64,000 nt of DNA from Streptomyces sp. H27-H1 (GTDB lineage Bacteria > Actinomycetota > Actinomycetes > Streptomycetales > Streptomycetaceae), in contig NZ_JAPNLJ010000038.1 in NCBI RefSeq assembly GCF_026627445.1, positions 1 through 64,000 on the forward strand. Direction: 5' to 3'. Shown piece after piece: positions 16,440-24,523 of the stretch. Every line of letters starts with the position of its first letter. The first letter of the stretch is position 1. The notes below the pieces were generated by a model, which had not been told where the DNA came from, did not search any database, and saw nothing but the letters and a program-made list of their open reading frames with translations. A program made the translations under genes and the position numbers.

Positions 16440-17465
16440 ATGATCATCGACTGCCACGGTCACTTCACCACCGCACCGCCCCAGTTGGCTCAGTGGCGCG
16501 ACCGGCAGACAGCGGCGGTCGGCGCCCCCGGGGAAGCGCCCGACCCCGACGAGTTGGTCATCACCGACGACGACCTGCGCCGGGCGATCGAGGGCAACCA
16601 GCTGCGGCTCATGGACGAACGCGGAACCGACCTGACGGTCTTCTCCCCGCGGGCCAGCTTCATGGCCCACCACATCGGCGACTTCGAGGTCTCCTCGGTC
16701 TGGGCCCGGATCTGCAACGACCTGGTCCACCGCGTCAGCACGCTCTACCCCGACCGCTTCGCGATGGGCGCAATGCTGCCGCAGTCGCCGGGCGTCGATC
16801 CCGCGACCTGCCTGCCCGAGCTGCGGCGCGCGGTCGAGGAGCTCGGCGCGGTGACGATCAACCTCAACCCTGATCCCTCGGGCGGCAGGTGGACCGCGCC
16901 ACCGCTGACCGACCGCAGCTGGTACCCGGTCTACGAGGCGATGGCCGAGTACGACATCCCCGCCATGATCCACGTCAGCACGTCCTGCAACCCGGCCTTC
17001 CACACCACCGGTGCCCACTACCTCAACGCCGATACCACGGCGTTCATGCAGCTGATCCAGGGCGACCTGTTCGCCGACTTCCCGACGCTGCGGTTCGTGA
17101 TCCCGCACGGCGGCGGCGCGGTGCCCTACCACTGGGGCCGGTTCCGTGGCCTGGCGATGGCGCTGGGCAAGCCGGATCCCGAGTCGCTCCTGGACAACGT
17201 CTTCTTCGACACCTGCGTCTACCACCAGCCCGGCATCGACCTGCTCACCCGGGTGATCCCCAGCCGGTCCGTCCTGTTCGCCAGCGAAATGATCGGCGCG
17301 GTCCGCGACCTCGATCCGCGCACCGGCCACCACTTCGACGACACGAAGCGGTACGTCGAGGACACCACACACCTCTCCGACGAGGAGCGGGCCGCCGTCT
17401 ACTCCGGCAACGCCCTGCGCGTCTACCCCCGACTCGCCGGCCGCCTCGCCGCAGCCGGCTACTGA
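16440..17465 (+). CDS. ligJ: 4-oxalomesaconate hydratase (LigJ-like, amidohydrolase fold)
   Basis: 341 residues starting MIIDCHGHFTTAPPQL at ATG 16440 behind an AGGAGAGAG site. Family hallmarks are DCHGHF, TVFSPRASFMAHHIGDF, MIHVSTSCNPAFHTTGAHYLN, VIPHGGGAVPYHWGRFRG and FASEMIGAVRDLDPRTG. The Glu of the SEM segment corresponds to the proposed general acid in LigJ of the protocatechuate 4,5-pathway. The enzyme hydrates 4-oxalomesaconate to 4-carboxy-4-hydroxy-2-oxoadipate, the substrate of the next gene's aldolase. Confidence 0.88.
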   Translation: MIIDCHGHFTTAPPQLAQWRDRQTAAVGAPGEAPDPDELVITDDDLRRAIEGNQLRLMDERGTDLTVFSPRASFMAHHIGDFEVSSVWARICNDLVHRVSTLYPDRFAMGAMLPQSPGVDPATCLPELRRAVEELGAVTINLNPDPSGGRWTAPPLTDRSWYPVYEAMAEYDIPAMIHVSTSCNPAFHTTGAHYLNADTTAFMQLIQGDLFADFPTLRFVIPHGGGAVPYHWGRFRGLAMALGKPDPESLLDNVFFDTCVYHQPGIDLLTRVIPSRSVLFASEMIGAVRDLDPRTGHHFDDTKRYVEDTTHLSDEERAAVYSGNALRVYPRLAGRLAAAGY

Positions 17466-17482
17466 CCCCAGGAGAAGAACCC

Positions 17483-18172
17483 ATGGAGCACACCGAGATC
17501 GGTGTAGTCCACACGTCGATCGACCGCGCCGATCCCGAGGCCGTCGCCGCGCTGTCGGCGTTCGGCGTGGCGACCATCCACGAGGCCATGGGCCGAGTGG
17601 GGCTGATGCGCCCTTACCTGCGCCCGGTCTACCCGAAGGCCCGCCTGTGCGGCACCGCGGTGACCGTGCTGCTGCAGCCCGGCGACAACTGGATGCTCCA
17701 CGTCGCCGCCGAGCAGATCCGGGAGGGCGACGTCGTGGTCGCGGCCTGCACGACCGAGACCGAGGACGGCTTCTTCGGCGACCTGCTCGCCACCTCGTTC
17801 CGCTCCCGGGGAGGCCAGGGCCTGGTCATCGACGGCGGTGTGCGCGACGTGGCCGACCTGGCGGAGATGGACTTCCCGGTGTTCGCACGGGCGGTCAACG
17901 CCAAGGGCACGGTCAAGGCCACGCTCGGCTCGGTCAACGTGCCGGTGGTCTGCGCCAACGCCCTGGTCAGGCCCGGCGACGTCGTCGTGGCCGACGGCGA
18001 CGGCGTGGTCGTGGTGCCGCGTGAGCGGGCCGCCGAGGTCGCCGCGGCGTCGGCCGCGCGCGAGGCCGGCGAGGCGGGCAAGCGTGCGCGGTTCCGCGCG
18101 GGCGAGCTCGGCCTGGACCTGTACGGCATGCGCGGCCCGCTGGCCGAGCGTGGGCTGCGCTACGAGGACTGA
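17483..18172 (+). CDS. ligK: 4-carboxy-4-hydroxy-2-oxoadipate aldolase (LigK/RraA-like)
   Basis: 229 residues from ATG 17483 with AGGAGAA upstream. It shows the RraA/HMG-aldolase fold: FGVATIHEAMGRVGLMRPYLRPVYPKARLCGTAVTV, GDNWMLHVAAEQIREGDVVV, and the metal/pyruvate site GDLLATSFRSRGGQGLVIDGGVRDV (G-x2-LA...R...D-x3-RD). LigK-type class II aldolases split the hydroxy-oxoadipate into pyruvate and oxaloacetate, the last step of the pathway. It lies between ligJ and ligI, 17 bases after the former. Confidence 0.9.
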   Translation: MEHTEIGVVHTSIDRADPEAVAALSAFGVATIHEAMGRVGLMRPYLRPVYPKARLCGTAVTVLLQPGDNWMLHVAAEQIREGDVVVAACTTETEDGFFGDLLATSFRSRGGQGLVIDGGVRDVADLAEMDFPVFARAVNAKGTVKATLGSVNVPVVCANALVRPGDVVVADGDGVVVVPRERAAEVAAASAAREAGEAGKRARFRAGELGLDLYGMRGPLAERGLRYED

Positions 18173-18183
18173 GGAGGACGACC

Positions 18184-19095
18184 ATGTTCGAGAAAGACCC
18201 CGAGTGGCTCGACTGGTACACCGGTCCGAGCCGGCCGCGGTTCCGGCTGCCCGGAGGCGCCGTCGACGCGCACTGCCACGTCTTCGGCCCGGGGGCGGAG
18301 TTCCCGTTCGCACCCGAGCGGAAGTACACCCCCTGCGACGCGTCCAAGGACCAGCTCTTCGAGCTGCGCGACCACCTGGGCTTCGCCCGCAACGTCGTGG
18401 TCCAGGCAACCTGCCACGGCGCCGACAACAGCGCCTTGGTCGACGCCCTGCGGGACTCGCAGGGCCTGGCCCGCGGCGTCGCGACGCTTCGGTCCGGGGT
18501 CTCGGACGCGCAGGTGCGGGAACTGCACGAGGCCGGCGTTCGCGGCGTGCGGTTCAACTTCGTCAAGCGGCTCGTGGACGCGGCGCCGCGGCAGGACCTG
18601 TGGGACGTCGTCGAGCGGATCGCGCCGTACGGCTGGCACGTCGTCGTCTACTTCGAGGCAGCCGACCTTGCCGGGCTGCGCGACTTCCTGCTCTCGGTCC
18701 CGGTGCCGTTGGTCGTCGACCACATGGGCCGGCCCGATGTCGCCAAGGACCCGTACGGTCCGGAGTTCGAGGCGTTCCTGGACTTCATGCGGGCGAGGCC
18801 GGACATCTGGTGCAAGGTGACCTGCCCGGAGCGACTGTCGGCGGCTGGCCCGCCGGCCCTCGACGGGCAGCAAAACGCCTACCGTGACGTCGTCCCGTTC
18901 GCCCGGCGCGTGGTCGAGGAGTTCCCGGACCGGGTGCTGTGGGGCACCGACTGGCCGCATCCGAATCTCACCGACCACGTGCCCGACGACGGTCTGCTCG
19001 TCGACTTCATCCCGCACATCGCACCGACGCCGCGGCTTCAGCACAAGCTCCTCGTGGACAACCCGATGCGCCTGTACTGGCCGGACGCCGACTGA
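18184..19095 (+). CDS. ligI: 2-pyrone-4,6-dicarboxylate hydrolase (LigI-like)
   Basis: 303 residues from ATG 18184 behind GAGGAGGA. Diagnostic LigI sequence is VDAHCHVFGPGAEFPFAPERKYTPCDASKDQL, including the HxH pair; later VVDHMGRPD and the catalytic Asp in LWGTDWPHPNL. LigI opens the lactone 2-pyrone-4,6-dicarboxylate to 4-oxalomesaconate and, unlike most of the amidohydrolase superfamily, needs no metal. It stands next to the gene that makes its substrate's precursor (ligAB) and the dehydrogenase (ligC). Confidence 0.92.
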   Translation: MFEKDPEWLDWYTGPSRPRFRLPGGAVDAHCHVFGPGAEFPFAPERKYTPCDASKDQLFELRDHLGFARNVVVQATCHGADNSALVDALRDSQGLARGVATLRSGVSDAQVRELHEAGVRGVRFNFVKRLVDAAPRQDLWDVVERIAPYGWHVVVYFEAADLAGLRDFLLSVPVPLVVDHMGRPDVAKDPYGPEFEAFLDFMRARPDIWCKVTCPERLSAAGPPALDGQQNAYRDVVPFARRVVEEFPDRVLWGTDWPHPNLTDHVPDDGLLVDFIPHIAPTPRLQHKLLVDNPMRLYWPDAD

Positions 19096-19120
19096 CCACC
19101 GCACGATTGGAGCTCCCGCA

Positions 19121-20428
19121 GTGTCGCTGGACAAGACCTACAAGCTGGTGCCGGGGACGACCCTCTTCGACGCCGAGCAGTCCGCCAGGGGTTACCACCT
19201 CAACCAGTTCTGCATGTCGCTGATGACGGTGGACAATCGTGAGAGCTACCTCGCCGACGAGCGCGCCTACCTCGACGCGTGGCCGCTGCGGGAGGAGCAG
19301 AAGCAGGCGCTTCTCGACCGCGACCTCAACGCCGCGATGCGCGAGGGCGGCAATATCTACTTCCTCGCCAAGTGGGGTGCGGCGCTGGGACTGTCGTTCC
19401 AGCAGATGGCGGGCTCCATGACCGGCATGACCGAGCAGGAGTACCGGGACATGATGGTCGGCGGGGGCCGCTCCGTCGAGGGCAACCGGATAGACCGCGC
19501 CGTCCTGGAGGCGGCACACGCCGCCCCGGAACCGTCGGCCGAGCACGCCACGATCACCGGCGCGGTGTTCACCTCGCACGTGCCGGCGATCGGCGCGGCG
19601 ATGGACCACCACAAGACCGACGAGCCCTACTGGAGGCCGGTCTTCGAGGGCTACGAGTTCTCCAAGCGGTGGGAGCGCGAGAACGTCCCCGACGTGGTCT
19701 TCCTGGTCTACAACGACCACGCCACCGCGTTCGACCTGTCGATGATCCCGACCTTCGTGCTCGGCACCGGCGCGGCCTACGACACCGCTGACGAGGGCTA
19801 CGGGCCCCGGCCCGTCCCCGGCATCGAGGGCGACCCGGAGCTGGCCGCACACATCGCGCACTCGCTCATCAGGGACGACTTCGACCTCACCCTCGTCAAC
19901 GAGATGGTCGTGGACCACGGCCTGACCGTACCGCTGTCGCTGATGTTCGGGGACGTCGAGAAGTGGCCGTGCAAGGTGATCCCGTTCCACGTCAACGTGG
20001 TGCAGTACCCCGTGCCCTCGGGCGCCAGGTGCTTCAAGCTCGGCCAGGCGCTGCGCAGGGCGATCGAGTCCTACGACAAGCCGTTGAAGGTCCAGGTGTG
20101 GGGCACCGGCGGTATGAGCCACCAGTTGCAGGGCCCCCGCGCCGGCCTCATCAACCGGGAGTGGGACAACGCCTTCCTGGACCGGCTGGTCGAGGATCCG
20201 GTCGCCCTGTCGCAGGTGCCGCACCTGGAGTACGTCGAGGAGGCGGGCTCGGAGGGCATCGAGCTGGTCATGTGGCTGATCGCCCGCGGGGCGATGAGCG
20301 ACCTCGACGACTCCGGGCAGGTCGAGGTCAAGCACCGCTTCTACCACGTGCCGGCGTCCAACACCGCCGTCGGCCACCTGATCCTCGAGAACCACCCGCG
20401 GGCCGAGGCGCCCGCCGTTAAGGAGTGA
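19121..20428 (+). CDS. ligAB: Protocatechuate 4,5-dioxygenase, alpha and beta parts fused (LigAB)
   Basis: 435 residues from GTG 19121 (VSLDKTYKLVPGTTLFD), with TGGAG nine bases upstream. Residues about 1-125 match the small LigA subunit (SARGYHLNQFCMSLMT, NIYFLAKWGAALGLSFQQMAGSMTGMTEQEYRDMMVGGG). Residues about 140-435 match the catalytic LigB subunit, with iron ligands expected in TSHVPAIG and YNDHATAFD and a Glu near EEAGSEGIELVMWLIARGAM. In Sphingobium the two subunits are separate genes. The type II extradiol enzyme cleaves protocatechuate between C4 and C5. Confidence 0.9.
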   Translation: MSLDKTYKLVPGTTLFDAEQSARGYHLNQFCMSLMTVDNRESYLADERAYLDAWPLREEQKQALLDRDLNAAMREGGNIYFLAKWGAALGLSFQQMAGSMTGMTEQEYRDMMVGGGRSVEGNRIDRAVLEAAHAAPEPSAEHATITGAVFTSHVPAIGAAMDHHKTDEPYWRPVFEGYEFSKRWERENVPDVVFLVYNDHATAFDLSMIPTFVLGTGAAYDTADEGYGPRPVPGIEGDPELAAHIAHSLIRDDFDLTLVNEMVVDHGLTVPLSLMFGDVEKWPCKVIPFHVNVVQYPVPSGARCFKLGQALRRAIESYDKPLKVQVWGTGGMSHQLQGPRAGLINREWDNAFLDRLVEDPVALSQVPHLEYVEEAGSEGIELVMWLIARGAMSDLDDSGQVEVKHRFYHVPASNTAVGHLILENHPRAEAPAVKE

Positions 20429-20429
20429 C

Positions 20430-21404
20430 ATGACTGACGAGCAGACCGTCCGGATCGCCCTGGTCGGGGGCGGTGCCTTCGGCGCCAAGCACGCGGCCGC
20501 CCTCAAGCGGATCGAAGGCGTCGAGGTTGCCGCCGTGGTGAGCAGCACCCTCGACAGCGCCCGGAGGTTCGCGGAGGAGCAGGGCACCGGCCGCGGCGTC
20601 GCGACCTTGGAGGAGGTGCTGGCGATGGACGACATCGACGCCGTCATCCTCGCCACGCCCACGCAGATGCACGCCGCGCAGACGCTGGCCTGCCTGGAGG
20701 CGGGCAAGCACGTCCAGGTCGAGATCCCGCTGGCTTCCTCGCTCGGCGACGCCGAGGCGTGCCTGGCGGCACAGCAGCGCACCGGCCTCGTTGCGATGGT
20801 GGGGCACACGCGGCGCTTCAACCCAAGCCACCAGTGGGTGCGTCAGCAGATCCGGGCCGGGGAGTACCGCATCCAGCAGATGGATGTGCAGACCTACTTC
20901 TTCCGCCGCACCAACGTCAACGCCCTCGGTCGGCCACGCTCTTGGACCGACCACCTGCTGTGGCACCACGCCGCGCACACCGTCGACCTCTTCGCCCACC
21001 AGACCGGCTCGCCGATCGTGCAGGCCAACGCGATCCAGGGCCCGATCCACCCCGACCTCGACATCGCCATGGACATGTCGATCCAGCTGCGCGCGGAGAA
21101 CGGCGCCATCTGCACCCTGTCGCTGTCGTTCAACAACGACGGGCCGCTCGGCACGGTCTTCCGCTACATCGGCGACAACGGCACCTACATCGCGCGATAC
21201 GACGACCTGGCCACCGGCAAGGACGAGCCGATCGACGTGAGCGGGATCGACGTCTCGATGGACGGCATCGAACTGCAGGACCGCGAGTTCGTCGCCGCCA
21301 TCCGCGAGGGCCGCGAACCGAACTCCTCCATCGCCCAGGTGATGGCCTGCTACCGGACGCTGGCCGCCCTCGAGGAACAGCTCGACGCCGCCTCGGCCTC
21401 GTGA
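20430..21404 (+). CDS. ligC: 4-carboxy-2-hydroxymuconate-6-semialdehyde dehydrogenase (LigC-like, Gfo/Idh/MocA)
   Basis: 324 residues from ATG 20430, one base after the ligAB stop. The N-terminal Rossmann motif is IALVGGGAFGAKHAAALKRI, then ILATPTQMHAAQTLACLEAGKHVQVEIP (a variant of the Gfo/Idh EKP motif) and LLWHHAAHTVDLFAHQTG in the C-terminal domain. LigC oxidises the ring-cleavage semialdehyde, as its hemiacetal, to 2-pyrone-4,6-dicarboxylate with NADP+. It is the last intact gene of the operon; the following bases contain only degraded reading frames. Confidence 0.88.
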   Translation: MTDEQTVRIALVGGGAFGAKHAAALKRIEGVEVAAVVSSTLDSARRFAEEQGTGRGVATLEEVLAMDDIDAVILATPTQMHAAQTLACLEAGKHVQVEIPLASSLGDAEACLAAQQRTGLVAMVGHTRRFNPSHQWVRQQIRAGEYRIQQMDVQTYFFRRTNVNALGRPRSWTDHLLWHHAAHTVDLFAHQTGSPIVQANAIQGPIHPDLDIAMDMSIQLRAENGAICTLSLSFNNDGPLGTVFRYIGDNGTYIARYDDLATGKDEPIDVSGIDVSMDGIELQDREFVAAIREGREPNSSIAQVMACYRTLAALEEQLDAASAS

Positions 21405-21674
21405 CCGAGGCGCCGAAGGCCGGCCCCGAGCCGCGCGCCGCGCCGACTCGGTCCGCGTTCGAGGCCCCGGCGATCGGCCTGGGCCGCATGAACCTCAGCC
21501 ACGCCTAGGGTGCGGCGCCCACGCCGCAGGCCGCCGAGCACCTGCCGCGGACGGCCCGGGGGGAGGGCGTCCCCCCTTCGACACCGCCGCTCTCGCGTCG
21601 GAGCGACGGCCGGACTCGTCGAGTCAGGAAAGGTGCGCGCGCTCGGGCTGTCCGAGGCGTCCGCGCGGCACGGA
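21401..21674 (+). pseudogene. Aldo/keto reductase remnant (stop, frameshift and internal deletion)
   Basis: From GTG 21401 the translation AFEAPAIGLGRMNLSHA is the start of an aldo/keto reductase but meets TAG at 21506-21508, where the family has a Tyr. The same frame continues GAAPTPQAAEHLPRTARGEGV, then needs a shift in a C-run near 21571-21576 to reach FDTAALAS. The next recognisable piece, GATAGLVESGKVRALGLSEASA (from 21600), is a block that in intact enzymes lies well over fifty residues later, so an internal deletion is implied. No function is expected. Confidence 0.75.
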
Positions 21675-21681
21675 CAGCCCG

Positions 21682-21987
21682 AGCGTCACCCCCGTCGACA
21701 CCGTCAGGCTTGCGCTGCGGGCCGCCCTGACGGCCAAGGCCGGCTGGGCCCAGGGCCTCGGCCTGGTGGTCACCGGCATCAACTCCGGTCCCAACGTCAG
21801 CGCGCAGGTGAACGACTCGGGCGCCCGTCGGCGCCGCCCTGGCCGCCGTCGAGGAGGGCGTCCCCGCCCTCGCCTTCTCCACCGTCGGCGACAACAGCGG
21901 CGTCAACTTCCCGATCACCAACTACCGGGCCACCGCCGCCGACTACGCTGCCCGCCTGGTGGCCGGCCTGCGCGTTCGCGGCCTCTC
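21682..21987 (+). pseudogene. SurE-like 5'/3'-nucleotidase fragment with frameshift
   Basis: The translation SVTPVDTVRLALRAALTA followed by LGLVVTGINSGPNVSAQVNDSG matches the SurE core (P-x-D-x-V-x-L-A-L and V-x-G-I-N-x-G-x-N). One extra C in the run near 21824-21826 shifts the frame, after which VGAALAAVEEGVPALAFSTVG and NSGVNFPITNYRATAADYAARLVAGL resume the same protein. The SurE N terminus with its catalytic DD motif is missing. It directly follows the aldo/keto reductase remnant. Confidence 0.75.
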
Positions 21988-22082
21988 AGCACCCGCGCCG
22001 CGCTCAGGGTCGACCATGCCGGAGGCGTCGGTGACGGCTGCGGCCGGGATGCGCTCTTCGCGGCCGTCCCATATTGGTCCCT

Positions 22083-22126
22083 AAAAACGACCAAGGGGCT
22101 GTTTCAGATTGCTCTGAAACAGCCCC
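22083..22126 (-). terminator. Rho-independent terminator of tRNA-Pro
   Basis: On the minus strand, 20 bases after the tRNA 3' end, a perfect 14-bp stem (arms 22095-22108 and 22113-22126, loop of four) is followed by TTGGTCGTTTTT. This is a textbook intrinsic terminator for the tRNA. Confidence 0.9.
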
Positions 22127-22146
22127 TGATCTGCGACTTCGAAAAG

Positions 22147-22220
<74 letters not shown>

Positions 22221-22329
22221 ATGCCCGTTGACCTGGGGTTTTCCCGGGTTGAACGTGCAGGAGAACAATACCGCACTTCTGGAGGTGGTCGTGCACACCT
22301 CTCTTGACCGCGGCGGCGCGAGACGGTCC

Positions 22330-22360
22330 TTGACCTCAACCGGACTTGAGGTTGCACGAT
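22330..22360 (+). promoter_or_regulatory. SoxR/MerR-type promoter box with 19-bp spacer, leaderless start
   Basis: CCTCAACCGGACTTGAGG (22334-22351) has the same outer 6-bp arms and spacing as the classical SoxR box. It is embedded in a promoter with -35 TTGACC (22330-22335) and -10 CACGAT (22355-22360), separated by 19 bp, the stretched spacer characteristic of MerR-family-activated promoters. Transcription would begin near 22367, which is the ATG of the transketolase gene, so the mRNA may be leaderless. Confidence 0.65.
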
Positions 22361-22366
22361 CGATGC

Positions 22367-23071
22367 ATGACACAGACAGCAGCCGCGGACACCGGATTCC
22401 GCTACGAGGACCTGGGCGCGCTCATCGCCCTCATGACCGGGGCCGAGAAGCACGGTCCCGCCGCGACCTCCACGCTCGACGCCCTCTGGGTGCTCTACGA
22501 CCGGATCCTGCGGGTCGGGCCCGGCACCGCCGAGGATCCGGGGCGGGACAGGTTCCTGCTGTCGAAGGGGCACGGGCCGATGGCCTACTACGCCGTGCTC
22601 GCCGCCAAGGGGTTCTTCCCCGTCGACTGGCTCAGCGGGTTCGGCGCGTACGACTCGCCCCTCGGGCACCACCCGGACCGCACGCTGATCCCCGGCGTGG
22701 AGATCGGCAGCGGCTCGCTCGGGCACGGGCTGCCCCTCGCCGTCGGGAGCACGCTCGGACTGCGGGCCCAGGGGCTCGCCGACGCGGACGTGTGGGTGCT
22801 GATCGGGGACGCCGAACTGGACGAGGGGAGCAACCACGAGGCGATCGCGTACGCCGGCTCGGCCGGTCTGGAGCGGTTGCACACGATCGTGATCGACAAC
22901 GACTCCGCGACCCACGGCTGGCGGGGTGGCATCGCCTCGCGTTTCGAGGCGGCCGGCTGGTCGGCCGTGACGGTGGACGGCCGGGACCATGCGGCGCTGC
23001 ACGCGGCGTACACCGCGCCTCATCCGGGGCGTCCGCTCGCCGTGGTCGCGCGGGTGGAGAAGAAGCGGTAG
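22367..23071 (+). CDS. Transketolase, N-terminal (thiamine-diphosphate-binding) subunit
   Basis: 234 residues from ATG 22367 (MTQTAAADTGFRYEDLG). It corresponds to the first domain of transketolase: LIALMTGAEKHGPAATSTLDALWVLYDRILR, FLLSKGHGPMAYYAVLAAKG, the SLGHGLPLAVGSTLG loop and the ThDP/Mg motif IGDAELDEGSNHEAI (G-D-x-E-x-x-E-G-x-N). The pyrimidine-binding and C-terminal domains are in the next gene, so the enzyme is split in two. Such split transketolases serve both sugar-phosphate metabolism and specialised pathways; the substrate is not evident. The SoxR/MerR-like promoter suggests induction by redox-active compounds or another MerR effector (inference). Confidence 0.88.
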   Translation: MTQTAAADTGFRYEDLGALIALMTGAEKHGPAATSTLDALWVLYDRILRVGPGTAEDPGRDRFLLSKGHGPMAYYAVLAAKGFFPVDWLSGFGAYDSPLGHHPDRTLIPGVEIGSGSLGHGLPLAVGSTLGLRAQGLADADVWVLIGDAELDEGSNHEAIAYAGSAGLERLHTIVIDNDSATHGWRGGIASRFEAAGWSAVTVDGRDHAALHAAYTAPHPGRPLAVVARVEKKR

Positions 23072-23098
23072 CGGAGCGAAGCAGCTCTGCGGGTTCGA

Positions 23099-23128
23099 AC
23101 GAGTTCACACGAGTTCACACGAGTTCGA
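23099..23128. repeat. Three 10-bp tandem repeats between the transketolase halves
   Basis: ACGAGTTCAC occurs twice exactly and a third time with altered last bases in the 66-base gap between the two transketolase genes, ending ten bases before the second start codon and just before its GGGGGA site. The period of one helical turn is notable; the function is unknown. Confidence 0.6.
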
Positions 23129-23137
23129 GGGGGAGAC

Positions 23138-24037
23138 ATGGACACCATGCGCGAACGGTTCGTTTCGGTCACAGCGCGGGCACTCGACGAGGATTCCCGG
23201 CTGGCCCTCGTGCTGGCCGAGATCACCATGGACGGCTTCCGGCCGGCCCAGGACCGGCATCCGGACCGGGTGATCAACGTCGGCATCCGGGAGCAGCTGC
23301 TGATCGGCGTGGGCGGCGGGCTCGCACTCACCGGGCTGCGGCCCGTCGTGCACACCTTCGCCAGCTTCCTCGTGGAGCGGCCCTTCGAGCAGGTCAAGCT
23401 CGACTTCGGGCACCAGGGCACAGGCGGTGTACTCGTCAGCGCCAGCGCGAGCTACGACTGGCCGACCGGCGGATTCACCCACATGGCGCCCGGCGACGTG
23501 GCTCTGCTGGACACCCTGGACGGCTGGACCGTGCACGTCCCGGGCCATCCGGACGAAGCCGAGGCGCTGCTGCGCCAGGCCTACGCCGCCGGGAACGACA
23601 AGGTCTACGTCCGGCTCTCCGCGCAGTCGAACACGGCGGCCCGCCCCGTCACCGGCCTGGGCTTCCAGACCGTACGCGAGGGACGTACGGGCGTCGTCGT
23701 CGCCGTCGGGCCCCTGCTCGACAACGTCCTCGACGCGACCGAGGGCATGGACGTGAGCGTGTTGTACGCGCCGACCGTGCGGCCCTTCGACGACGCGGCA
23801 CTGCGCGCCGCGGTGGGGCACGGCCCGGCCGACGTGGTGCTGGTCGAGCCCTACCTCGCCGGGACCTCCACCGCCGCCGCCAACGACGCACTCGAACCTC
23901 TCCCGCACCGGGTGCTCGGTCTGGGTGTCGGCCGCGCCGAGCTGCGCCGCTACGGCACGATCGACGAGCACACGGCGGCGCACCGGCTCGACCCTGCTGC
24001 CCTGCGTGCCCGGATCGCCGCCTTCACCCCTCGGTGA
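23138..24037 (+). CDS. Transketolase, C-terminal subunit (pyrimidine-binding and C domains)
   Basis: 299 residues from ATG 23138 with GGGGGAG upstream. It carries the second and third transketolase domains: DRVINVGIREQLLIGVGGGLALTGLRPVVHTF (with the conserved cofactor-activating Glu in REQ), ASASYDWPTGGFTHMAPGDVALLDTL and the C-terminal VVVAVGPLLDNVLDAT...VDVVLVEPYLAGTS-type region. It should assemble with the preceding subunit. Its 3' end overlaps the convergent YjbR gene by 14 bases. Confidence 0.88.
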   Translation: MDTMRERFVSVTARALDEDSRLALVLAEITMDGFRPAQDRHPDRVINVGIREQLLIGVGGGLALTGLRPVVHTFASFLVERPFEQVKLDFGHQGTGGVLVSASASYDWPTGGFTHMAPGDVALLDTLDGWTVHVPGHPDEAEALLRQAYAAGNDKVYVRLSAQSNTAARPVTGLGFQTVREGRTGVVVAVGPLLDNVLDATEGMDVSVLYAPTVRPFDDAALRAAVGHGPADVVLVEPYLAGTSTAAANDALEPLPHRVLGLGVGRAELRRYGTIDEHTAAHRLDPAALRARIAAFTPR

Positions 24038-24425
24038 CCCGCCCGCTCCACCCGGGGCCGGCCAGCTCCGGGTGGGCCGCGGCCAGCCGCTTGGGGGCCG
24101 CCTGGCACCAGGAGTCGGTCAGGATCGAGCGCAGCTCCGCCGCGCCCTCGACCGCCGCCAGCCGGACCCGGAGCCACGCGTAGTTGTCGTCGTGGCCCGG
24201 CCGTATGAAGAACTTCTCCGGTTCCGCCGCGATCAGTTCGTCGCGGTCCTCCTTGGGGCACTTCACCCCGATGGAGGTGTCGTCGTCGGCGAGCGCCGCG
24301 AAGATCTTCCCGTTCTTCCCGTTCGCTCCGCCGACCCTGAAGGTCGGCATGCCCCAGGCGAGCTTCTCGCTGCTGTCCGGGAGCGACAGCGCGATCTGCC
24401 GGACGTCCTCCGCCGTCGTGGCCAT
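24024..24425 (-). CDS. MmcQ/YjbR family protein
   Basis: 133 residues from ATG 24425 (MATTAEDVRQIALSLPDSSEKLAWGMPTFRV). The family is a small CyaY-like fold with DNA-binding features; VKCPKEDRDELIAAEPEKFFIRPGHDDNYAWLRVRLAAV is typical. The biological role of this family is undefined. A longer frame to 24644 is a low-complexity shadow. It converges on the transketolase pair. Confidence 0.85.
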   Translation of the reverse strand: MATTAEDVRQIALSLPDSSEKLAWGMPTFRVGGANGKNGKIFAALADDDTSIGVKCPKEDRDELIAAEPEKFFIRPGHDDNYAWLRVRLAAVEGAAELRSILTDSWCQAAPKRLAAAHPELAGPGWSGRVTEG

Positions 24426-24523
24426 CCCCCGACTCCTCTCCAGTGCGCTCCGCTCCGGTCCGCTCCGGTCCGCGCCGGACACGGTGGTGCCTCGTCTTCG
24501 ACCGTAGCCCCGGGCACTGACAT

